From Bacteroidia bacterium (lineage in GTDB: Bacteria > Bacteroidota > Bacteroidia > J057 > JAIXKT01), in NCBI GenBank assembly GCA_026932145.1, contig JAIXKT010000011.1, positions 1 to 52,453 of the forward strand: DNA of 52,453 nucleotides, written 5' to 3'. The position numbers and the translations under genes are program-made. This document shows, in pieces, positions 1 through 7,127 of the stretch. Numbering within the stretch: position 1 is the stretch's first letter; the number at the start of each line of letters is the position of its first letter. The notes below the pieces were generated by a model, which had not been told where the DNA came from, ran no database searches, and was given only the letters and a program-made list of their open reading frames with translations.

Positions 1-2
1 TT

Positions 3-62
3 GAGCCTGTTGCACGACAAAAAGAATAAAAATATTTAACTATTTGATTTTGAATTAATTAA
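3..62. repeat. Terminal 60 bp of an IS5-family element (remnant)
   Basis: These 60 bases are identical to the reverse complement of 30302-30361, the transposase-proximal end of the complete IS5 element in this window. Identity stops exactly at the terminal GAGCCTGTTGCAC on the outer side and at the IS630 end on the inner side. The rest of the IS5 element is absent, so this is a truncated copy. The window, or its contig, may begin here because of the repeat. Confidence 0.85.
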
Positions 63-143
63 TACGATAGTGAAAAATAAACAAGACCAATATTTTGCAT
101 ATTGGATTTTTTATTTTATTTTTGGTTTTTAATATAAATCATT

Positions 144-656
144 ATGTCATTTGCATTATATATTCCTGTATCAGAAAGTTTGACTGAGTTGAGAAAATCA
201 TTAAAATCATCGTCTTTAATGATGCAACCTCGCATCAAAATGTTGGTAGCGATGAAAGAGGCGGGCAGTAAAGGTATTTCTAAACGTGAGTTGATGGATA
301 CCATTGGTGCCAGCAGTCAAAGCATCCACAATTGGCGCACTGCCTACAAAAAAGGAGGTATGGACACCTTGCTACATAATGGTAGGAAAGGGAAAGCAGG
401 AAAGCCATCAGTGTTCACCAAGGAAGAGCATAAAAAAATGGAAGAGAAACTGCATGACCCTAAAAATGGACTGGCAGGGTATATTGAACTCAAGGAATGG
501 ATAGCCAATGAGTTTAACAAGGATATTAAATACAACACAGTGCTTAAATATGCCACAAAGCATTTTGGGACAAAGGTAAAAGTAGCTCGCAAAAGCCATG
601 TCAAAAAAAATGAACTAGCTGTTGAGGATTTTAAAAAAACTTTATCAATAGAGTAA
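144..656 (+). CDS. IS630 transposase, OrfA (DNA-binding half)
   Basis: 170 residues with an N-terminal helix-turn-helix region around residues 50-85 (KRELMDTIGASSQSIHNW), typical of IS630 transposases, followed by a second winged-helix-like stretch. It should recognise the element's ends. It stops at 656 without the catalytic DDE domain. The catalytic half lies in the -1 frame, which opens at 635 and so overlaps the end of this one. A run of seven A (633-639) sits in the overlap as AAA AAA in this frame, a classical -1 slippage site. A full-length enzyme is therefore expected from ribosomal frameshifting, though a disabling mutation is possible. Confidence 0.8.
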   Translation: MSFALYIPVSESLTELRKSLKSSSLMMQPRIKMLVAMKEAGSKGISKRELMDTIGASSQSIHNWRTAYKKGGMDTLLHNGRKGKAGKPSVFTKEEHKKMEEKLHDPKNGLAGYIELKEWIANEFNKDIKYNTVLKYATKHFGTKVKVARKSHVKKNELAVEDFKKTLSIE

Positions 657-1213
657 CCAATATAATCCTTTCATTTTCAATAGATTTTCAATCTGTTAAT
701 CTCTATTTTCAAGACGAAAGCCGTTTTGGATTACATACCAAGTATGGTAGAGGTCTTACGGCCAAGGGCATTCAACCGGTGTGTACTTTCCAACAAGTTT
801 TTCAATACACTTATCTTTTTGGAGCATTTTCTCCTGTAAGTGGTACGCAATTCCAACTGGAGATGCCTAGTTGCAATGGAGAAACTTTTCAAATTTTCAT
901 TGATGAATTTTCATTGCAAGAACCTGAAGAATACAAAATAATGGTTTTGGATAATGGTGCATTCCACAAGGCAAAAAAACTAATCATTCCAAAAAATATC
1001 TTCCTATTATTTCTACCTCCTTACAGCCCAGAGTTAAACCCTGCTGAAAAGATATGGCAACATATCAAAAGAAAGTTTACCAATAAACATTTCGAAAATT
1101 TAGAACAAATCAGCACATTCTTTGACCAAGCAATAAAGAACCTAAGCCCTCAAATGGTAATGTCTATATGCACATTCAAATATATGAATATAGATACATT
1201 TTGGTCTAATTAA
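635..1213 (+). CDS. IS630 transposase, OrfB (DDE catalytic half)
   Basis: This frame is open from 635 and has no convincing start codon of its own until a GTG at 779, which lies after the first catalytic motif. It encodes the DDE domain: FQDESRFG (first Asp), MVLDNGAFH (second Asp) and PPYSPELNPAEKIW (catalytic Glu), the IS630/Tc1-mariner pattern. Joining it to OrfA by a -1 shift on the A7 run gives 357 codons from 144 to 1213, close to the usual IS630 transposase length. It should cut and join DNA at the element ends. I infer that only the OrfA-OrfB fusion is active. Confidence 0.8.
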   Translation, partial: KNFINRVTNIILSFSIDFQSVNLYFQDESRFGLHTKYGRGLTAKGIQPVCTFQQVFQYTYLFGAFSPVSGTQFQLEMPSCNGETFQIFIDEFSLQEPEEYKIMVLDNGAFHKAKKLIIPKNIFLLFLPPYSPELNPAEKIWQHIKRKFTNKHFENLEQISTFFDQAIKNLSPQMVMSICTFKYMNIDTFWSN

Positions 1214-1412
1214 AATATCATTATCGTATAATTGCCTATTTTTGTTTTCTGGATTAATGCTCTTTTTTAACGGTATTGTATTGAAAATAAACCTTTAATA
1301 TACAGAATATCAGTTCTCTGTCAAAATTGATAAGAACCTATTTCTTCGGTTTTTAGGTTGCTATATTTTTGTCTTGTACCGAAATATTAAGAATGATAGC
1401 CTAAAATATTTG

Positions 1413-1420
1413 TAACTTTG
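1413..1420 (+). promoter_or_regulatory. -7 promoter box of secA
   Basis: TAACTTTG fits the Bacteroidota -7 consensus TAnnTTTG and lies 26 nt before the secA start. The -33 TTG is not clear. The spacer 1229-1446 holds nothing else I recognise. Confidence 0.6.
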
Positions 1421-1446
1421 CAACCTTTTCGAAAAGAAATATTTAT

Positions 1447-4400
1447 ATGTGGAACTTTCTTTCTAAATTTTTTCCTTCTAAGAAAGATAAAGACGTTGCA
1501 GCTCTAAAGCCATTAGTAGCAGCTATTAACCAAGAATATGCTAAGCTACGTACTATCTCTGACGATATGTTACGAGCCAAAACCGAAGACTTTCAAAAAC
1601 GTATTACCAATCACTTAACTGCTACTAACTCAAAGTTGGCTTCCCTACAAGAAGAAACCCAAGCCAGCGAAAACCAAGATGATACTACTCATTTAGAGCA
1701 AATTTACCGCCAAATAGACCAGCTAACCAAAGAAAGAAATCAAACTTTGGAAGCTGCTCTAAATGAAATTTTACCGGAGGCATTTGCCGTCGTTAAAGAA
1801 ACCTGTCGCCGTTTAACAGAAAATAAACAGTTGGTTGTTCAAGCTACCGATTGGGACAGAACCATTGCAGCCAATAAGCCTAACGTAGTAATCAATGGAG
1901 ATAAAGCTATCTGGCAAAACCGCTGGTTAGTAACCGGTAACGAAATTGAGTGGAACATGGTGCATTATGATGTGCAGCTCATGGGAGGGGTCAACTTACA
2001 TCAGGGAAAAATCTCTGAAATGGCAACTGGTGAAGGAAAAACCTTAGTATCTACACTGCCAGCCTACTTAAACGCACTCGCCGGCTTCGGAGTCCATATC
2101 GTAACCGTTAATGACTACTTAGCACGAAGAGACTGCGAGTGGAACGGCCCTATCTTTGAATTCCATAAAATCCGTGTTGATGTAATTGACATCCATGACC
2201 CCAATACCCCTCAACGGCAAAATGCCTACTTAGCTGATATAACCTACGGAACCAACAACGAATTTGGCTTCGATTATCTTCGGGACAATATGGTTACCCA
2301 CCCCGAAAACCTCGTACAACGAAAACTTCATTATGCAATGATAGACGAAGTGGACTCCGTATTGGTTGATGAAGCCCGTACTCCCTTAATCATATCCGGC
2401 CCAGTTCCGCAAGGAGATAAACATGAATTTCATCTACTTAAACCACGTATTGAACGCTTAGTGCAAGAACAACGCCGTGTCGTCAATGAATGTTTAAATA
2501 AAGCAAAACTGCTAATTGACAAAAACGACACAACGCAAGGAGGCCTAATGCTCCTAAGAGCACACCGAGGACTCCCTAAATACAAGCCACTTATCAAATA
2601 CCTAAGCGAAAAAGGAGTTAAAGCAGTGCTGAATAAATCAGAAGCACACTATATGCAAGATAACTCCAAAAATATGCATATCGTAGATGAAGAACTGTAT
2701 TTCGTAATAGACGAAAAAAACAATTCATCTGAACTTACGGATAAAGGACGCGAGTTAATTACCAAACAGGGAGAAGACCACGACTTCTTCGTGCTGCCGG
2801 ATATCGCAGCAATGCTTAACGAAATAGAATATTCCGCTAACATATCCGATGCAGAAAGAATACAACGTAAAGAAGACCTCTCCCGCAGCTATTCTGAAAA
2901 ATCAGAACGTTTACACTCCGTCCAACAGTTATTAAAAGCCTACTGCCTATTTGAAAAAGACATTCAATATATCGTTCAAGATGGCAAAGTGATGATTGTA
3001 GATGAGCAAACGGGGCGTGTGCTACCCGGCCGCCGGTATTCAGACGGATTACACCAAGCCATTGAAGCCAAAGAAAACGTTCGAGTAGAAGCTGCCACCC
3101 AAACCTTTGCAACCATCACGCTGCAAAACTACTTCCGAATGTATCACAAATTAGCCGGAATGACCGGTACTGCTGAAACAGAAGCTGCCGAATTATACCA
3201 AATCTATAAGTTAGATGTAACCGTTATCCTCACCAATAAATTAATTATCCGTAAAGATGCCGATGATTTGGTATATAAAACTAAACGAGAAAAATATAAC
3301 GCTATCATCGAAGAAATAGTAAGCCTTTCACAGGCAGGAAGACCCGTTCTGGTAGGAACAACCTCTGTGGAAGTATCAGAGCTATTAAGCAAAATGCTTT
3401 CATTGCAAAAAATCAAGCATAATGTCTTGAATGCCAAGCAGCATCAGCGTGAAGCAGAAATTGTTGCAGAGGCAGGGACTGCCGGTACAGTAACTATTGC
3501 TACCAATATGGCTGGACGCGGTACAGACATTAAATTAGGGCCGGGCGTTAAAGAAGCCGGAGGCTTAGCAATCATCGGGAGTGAACGGCACGAATCCAGA
3601 CGTATTGACCGCCAGCTACGCGGACGGGCAGGCCGGCAAGGAGACCCAGGCTCATCACAATTCTTCGTATCCTTAGAAGATGACCTCATGAGACTTTTTG
3701 GCTCCGAAAAAATCGCCGGAATCATGGATAGACTTGGCCATAAAGAAGGAGAAGTTATCCAGCATTCCATGATATCAAGGTCAATCACAAATGCACAGAA
3801 AAAAGTAGAAGAAAATCACTTTGGAATGCGTAAACGTCTCCTTGAGTACGATGACGTGATGAACTCCCAAAGAGAGGTTATCTATAAACGCAGACGCAAT
3901 GCCTTATTCGGTGATAGAATCCGGGTGGACTTTGAAGATATGCTCTATGACACCTGCCAAAATATCATTCAAAAAAGTTCTGATGCCGAAACATTACGAT
4001 TAGAAGCACTTAGAACCCTCGCTATTGACCCTACCATAACAGATAAAGACCTTGAACATAAAAAACAAGAAGACTTAATCCAAGATTTATTTGAACTTGC
4101 TAAAAATCAGTATAAAGTAAGAACCGAAAGAATAGCAGAGATTATCACCTCTTCAATCAAGGCTGTAATCGGGCAAATTCCGCCTCAGGTAAACTATGTT
4201 GAAGTAGCCCTCACAGACGGATCAAGCGTTATAGGCTTACCGCTACCGATTCGCCAAATAGCCCAAGAACACGGCAAATACCTGATTGACTTATTGGAAA
4301 GAACCATAATTCTTCAAGTAATAGACCGAAATTGGATGGAACACCTAAGAGAAATGGACGACCTTCGCCAATCTGTTCAAAATGCTGTTTTTGAGCAAAA

Positions 4401-4731
4401 AGACCCTCTCTTGGTTTATAAATTCCAAGCATTTGAAATCTTTCAGCAAATGCTGAGTACCATCAATTTTCAAACGCTATCTTTCTTGTTCAGAGCTCAG
4501 ATTGCAAATCCGCCAGAAGAGCAAAAACGATTTAACACAACTCAGGCTGCACCCAAGAGAGATGACTTTTCCAAACTTTCTGCTAAACACGAGGAAGAAC
4601 ACAAAGAACAATCAAAATCAAAAAATTATGTTATTCAAGATGACGAATATGCAGATGAAAACCCCCATACAGATGACCGTCCGTTAAGCCGTGCTGAACG
4701 CAGAAAATTAGAACGAAACAAAAAAAGATAA
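1447..4731 (+). CDS. secA: Preprotein translocase ATPase SecA
   Basis: SecA uses ATP to push unfolded exported proteins through SecYEG. The 1094 residues show Walker A MATGEGKT (192-199), the DEVD box in MIDEVDSVLVDEART, the preprotein cross-linking region, the second RecA-like fold (MAGRGTDIKLG, RQLRGRAGRQGD) and the helical scaffold (DDVMNSQRE). It is longer than E. coli SecA (901) through an N-terminal insert (about 60-95) and inserts in the first motor domain, as is common in this phylum. The C-terminus ends in a charged stretch (SRAERRKLERNKKR). It lacks the cysteine-rich zinc motif that many SecA proteins carry and that helps bind SecB and lipids. miaB follows after 21 nt. Confidence 0.97.
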   Translation: MWNFLSKFFPSKKDKDVAALKPLVAAINQEYAKLRTISDDMLRAKTEDFQKRITNHLTATNSKLASLQEETQASENQDDTTHLEQIYRQIDQLTKERNQTLEAALNEILPEAFAVVKETCRRLTENKQLVVQATDWDRTIAANKPNVVINGDKAIWQNRWLVTGNEIEWNMVHYDVQLMGGVNLHQGKISEMATGEGKTLVSTLPAYLNALAGFGVHIVTVNDYLARRDCEWNGPIFEFHKIRVDVIDIHDPNTPQRQNAYLADITYGTNNEFGFDYLRDNMVTHPENLVQRKLHYAMIDEVDSVLVDEARTPLIISGPVPQGDKHEFHLLKPRIERLVQEQRRVVNECLNKAKLLIDKNDTTQGGLMLLRAHRGLPKYKPLIKYLSEKGVKAVLNKSEAHYMQDNSKNMHIVDEELYFVIDEKNNSSELTDKGRELITKQGEDHDFFVLPDIAAMLNEIEYSANISDAERIQRKEDLSRSYSEKSERLHSVQQLLKAYCLFEKDIQYIVQDGKVMIVDEQTGRVLPGRRYSDGLHQAIEAKENVRVEAATQTFATITLQNYFRMYHKLAGMTGTAETEAAELYQIYKLDVTVILTNKLIIRKDADDLVYKTKREKYNAIIEEIVSLSQAGRPVLVGTTSVEVSELLSKMLSLQKIKHNVLNAKQHQREAEIVAEAGTAGTVTIATNMAGRGTDIKLGPGVKEAGGLAIIGSERHESRRIDRQLRGRAGRQGDPGSSQFFVSLEDDLMRLFGSEKIAGIMDRLGHKEGEVIQHSMISRSITNAQKKVEENHFGMRKRLLEYDDVMNSQREVIYKRRRNALFGDRIRVDFEDMLYDTCQNIIQKSSDAETLRLEALRTLAIDPTITDKDLEHKKQEDLIQDLFELAKNQYKVRTERIAEIITSSIKAVIGQIPPQVNYVEVALTDGSSVIGLPLPIRQIAQEHGKYLIDLLERTIILQVIDRNWMEHLREMDDLRQSVQNAVFEQKDPLLVYKFQAFEIFQQMLSTINFQTLSFLFRAQIANPPEEQKRFNTTQAAPKRDDFSKLSAKHEEEHKEQSKSKNYVIQDDEYADENPHTDDRPLSRAERRKLERNKKR

Positions 4732-4752
4732 CCTAATCACCTTAAAACCAAT

Positions 4753-6150
4753 ATGTTTAATGAGTCTAAAAAAGTAATTGACGAGCAGAGACAGGGTGAA
4801 CGCTATCTACCAAATGAGGAAAAAGATAGCTCAAGTAAATTCGCTTTCGTTGAGACTTACGGCTGCCAAATGAATTTTTCTGATACCGAAATCATCGCAT
4901 CGGTACTTACCGGCGCAGGCTATGGCTTTACTCAAGATGAATTAAACGCAGACTTAGTGCTATTAAACACCTGTTCCATTCGAGAAAATGCTGAAAATCG
5001 AGTTTGGCAACGCCTAAAATCTCTCAGCTACCTCAAAAAGAAAAAACCGGGCTTAGTTGTGGGGCTATTAGGCTGTATGGCAGAACGACTAAAAGATAAA
5101 GTTTTAGAGCAAGAAAAATTAGTTGATTTGGTCGTTGGCCCTGATGCTTATAGGAGTTTACCAACACTCTTAGCAGAAATAGAAACAGGACAAAAAGCTG
5201 TTAATGTGCTGCTTTCTCGCGAAGAAACGTATGCAGATATTTCGCCGGTTCGGTTAAATAGCAACGGAGTAACTGCATTTTTGTCAATTATGCGGGGCTG
5301 CAATAATATGTGCAGTTTTTGTGTAGTTCCGTTTACACGCGGGCGCGAACGCTCCCGACCCGCCAAAAGCATTTTAGATGAAGTATCTGAACTTATACAA
5401 AACGGCTACAAAGAAGTAACTCTACTAGGCCAAAATGTAGATTCTTATGATTATGAGGGAGTTAGCTTTGCCCAGATTATGCGTCAAGTGGCCGCGTTAG
5501 ATTCAAGCCTCAGAGTTCGTTTTGCCACTTCGCACCCCAAAGACATCACAGACGAAGTGCTATTTACAATAGCAGAATTTCCAAATATCTGTAATTACAT
5601 TCATCTACCAGTTCAAAGTGGCTCTACCCGAATCTTGGATATGATGAACCGCAATTACTCCCGAGAATGGTATCTCCAAAAAATAGCCAGAATACGGGAA
5701 ATTATCCCTAACTGCGCCATCTCTACGGATATTATAACCGGATTTTGTAGCGAAACAGAATCCGACCACCAAGAAACAGTATCACTTATGAAGCAAGTTC
5801 AATTTGATTACGCCTATATGTTTGCATACTCAGAGAGAGACGGCACCTTAGCACAACGAAAATACCCTGATGACGTTCCCGAAGAAACCAAAAAACAAAG
5901 GCTGAATGAAATCATAGACATTCAGAGCAAGGCAAGTTTCCAATCAAACCAGCGAGATATTGGAAAAAAGTTTTCTATATTGGTAGAAAAAACAGCTAAA
6001 AAAAACCAATCTGAATGGTGTGGCAGAAACGACAATAATAAAATGGTAGTATTTTCACCTAAAAATCAAATAATTAATCAGGGAGATTATGTTGAGGTGT
6101 TGGTTGAAAGTGCTACATCAGCAACCCTACTTGGCTCGATAGCTGAATAG
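4753..6150 (+). CDS. miaB: tRNA-2-methylthio-N6-dimethylallyladenosine synthase MiaB
   Basis: A radical-SAM methylthiotransferase that adds CH3S to C2 of i6A37 in tRNAs reading UNN codons. It shows an N-terminal UPF0004 domain with three cluster cysteines ([26 protein letters not shown]), then the radical SAM motif CNNMCSFC, whose CxxxCxxC holds the second [4Fe-4S] cluster, and a C-terminal TRAM domain ([15 protein letters not shown]). The 465 residues are normal length. The motif pattern and the 'GRERSR' context favour MiaB over RimO or MtaB. It lies 21 nt after secA on the same strand, so co-transcription is likely. Confidence 0.95.
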   Translation: MFNESKKVIDEQRQGERYLPNEEKDSSSKFAFVETYGCQMNFSDTEIIASVLTGAGYGFTQDELNADLVLLNTCSIRENAENRVWQRLKSLSYLKKKKPGLVVGLLGCMAERLKDKVLEQEKLVDLVVGPDAYRSLPTLLAEIETGQKAVNVLLSREETYADISPVRLNSNGVTAFLSIMRGCNNMCSFCVVPFTRGRERSRPAKSILDEVSELIQNGYKEVTLLGQNVDSYDYEGVSFAQIMRQVAALDSSLRVRFATSHPKDITDEVLFTIAEFPNICNYIHLPVQSGSTRILDMMNRNYSREWYLQKIARIREIIPNCAISTDIITGFCSETESDHQETVSLMKQVQFDYAYMFAYSERDGTLAQRKYPDDVPEETKKQRLNEIIDIQSKASFQSNQRDIGKKFSILVEKTAKKNQSEWCGRNDNNKMVVFSPKNQIINQGDYVEVLVESATSATLLGSIAE

Positions 6151-6211
6151 CTTTTAACTACTTTTGAAACCGTAAATCCTTTATTGCCAGATGCATTCCG
6201 GAATTCAGATT

Positions 6212-6877
6212 TCAGAATAAGATTATCCAGAGAATATAATCAGAAATAAGTACCGCAACAGCAGATCCCACAAAGGCTTGAATAGTAGCGTTTCCAACGC
6301 CTACTGAGCCGCCACTTGCTTTCAGGCCTATATGGCAGGAAACTCCAGATATTAATGCCCCAAAAATAACCGCTTTAAAAATACCCCCAAAAATATCCTT
6401 TACTTCTACAAAATCTTGAATCGAGCTGAAAAAAGTTTCCGGAGTAATTCCCAAAAAATAATTTGATACAAAACAAGCTCCCACTATTGCTATCATATTG
6501 GCATAAAATGTTAGCAAAGGCATCATTATTGTTAAAGCGACGATACGAGGTAATGCCAAAAAACGTATTGGCGAGATAGCTAATGTTAGTAGCGCATCTA
6601 TTTGTTCGGAGAGGCGCATTGTTCCTAACTCAGCAGCCATTGAAGCACCAATACGGCCTGAAATCACTAAGGCAGTTAAAACAGGCCCCATCTCCATCAC
6701 AATAACTCGCGTTGCCTGCCCACCCATGATAGATAGAGATATTAAACCCTTAAACTGATAGGCAGCCTGCCAAGCGATAATAGATCCGGCAAAAAAACCA
6801 ACTAATGCTACTAAGGGAAAAGAATCAACGCCCGTCCGGATACATTGCTCCCGAATACGCCCCCAATCCCGTAACAT
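6212..6877 (-). CDS. mlaE: MlaE-family ABC transporter permease
   Basis: Inner-membrane permease of the MlaE/YrbE family, which moves phospholipids or other lipids between membranes with an MlaF ATPase and an MlaD MCE protein. Family signals: GPVLTALVISGRIGASMAAELGTM followed by SEQIDAL, then hydrophobic segments to the C-terminus. At 221 residues it is shorter than usual (about 245-265): the N-terminal amphipathic stretch is reduced. A stop lies in frame upstream with no other start between, so the ATG at 6877 stands. AAAGGAG, a clear Shine-Dalgarno sequence and rare in this window, lies 14 nt upstream. It starts 7 nt after the small membrane-protein gene. Neither mlaF nor mlaD is in the window. 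Confidence 0.85.
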   Translation of the reverse strand: MLRDWGRIREQCIRTGVDSFPLVALVGFFAGSIIAWQAAYQFKGLISLSIMGGQATRVIVMEMGPVLTALVISGRIGASMAAELGTMRLSEQIDALLTLAISPIRFLALPRIVALTIMMPLLTFYANMIAIVGACFVSNYFLGITPETFFSSIQDFVEVKDIFGGIFKAVIFGALISGVSCHIGLKASGGSVGVGNATIQAFVGSAVAVLISDYILWIILF

Positions 6878-6884
6878 TAGCTTG

Positions 6885-7079
6885 CTAAAATCTCCTTTGT
6901 CTAAATATAGTTCGCATAATCAGCCGTATAACCATCGAAAAAATGGTCATCAAAATAAACTGCTTAGTGCTACTATTTATCAACGGGTTTCTGTCTGCCT
7001 GCGAATTGCTATTATTATTAGACAGGTTGTTAGTTGTGGTGATGTTTTCCGGTTCATCGCGTTCAATACGTACTGGCAT
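6885..7079 (-). CDS. Small Asn-rich membrane protein, unknown function
   Basis: 64 residues: a charged start (MPVRIERDEPEN), an Asn/Ser-rich linker and a C-terminal hydrophobic segment (about 43-58) ending in a basic tail (RQRRF). It looks like a single-pass protein with a polar N-terminus. I do not recognise a family. Three points support it being real: a TATATTTG promoter box with TTG upstream, an ATG about 20 nt after it, and mlaE beginning 7 nt after its stop, suggesting an operon. The opposite strand also has an open frame here, but without these signals. Confidence 0.5.
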   Translation of the reverse strand: MPVRIERDEPENITTTNNLSNNNSNSQADRNPLINSSTKQFILMTIFSMVIRLIMRTIFRQRRF

Positions 7080-7098
7080 AGTTTTAGTTTTAAAGAAC

Positions 7099-7127
7099 CA
7101 AATATACAGTTTTTTTATTCAACAAAG
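7099..7127 (-). promoter_or_regulatory. Promoter for the small membrane protein and mlaE
   Basis: On the minus strand TATATTTG (7106-7099) fits the -7 consensus TAnnTTTG. A TTG at 7125-7123 is 16 bp upstream, near the expected -33 spacing. The site separates this pair from the upstream GH3 gene, which ends at 7128. Confidence 0.6.

Larger units (their letters stand above)
65..1226 (+). mobile_element. IS630-family insertion sequence
   Basis: The ends form an imperfect inverted repeat: TACGATAGTGA at 63-73 and, in reverse complement, TACGATAATGA at 1218-1228 (10 of 11 match). Each end is flanked by TA, the target dinucleotide that IS630 elements duplicate, so the element proper is 65-1226. 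It carries one transposase gene split into two overlapping frames. The left flank is the truncated IS5 end at 3-62. The right flank is the spacer before secA. Confidence 0.8.
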
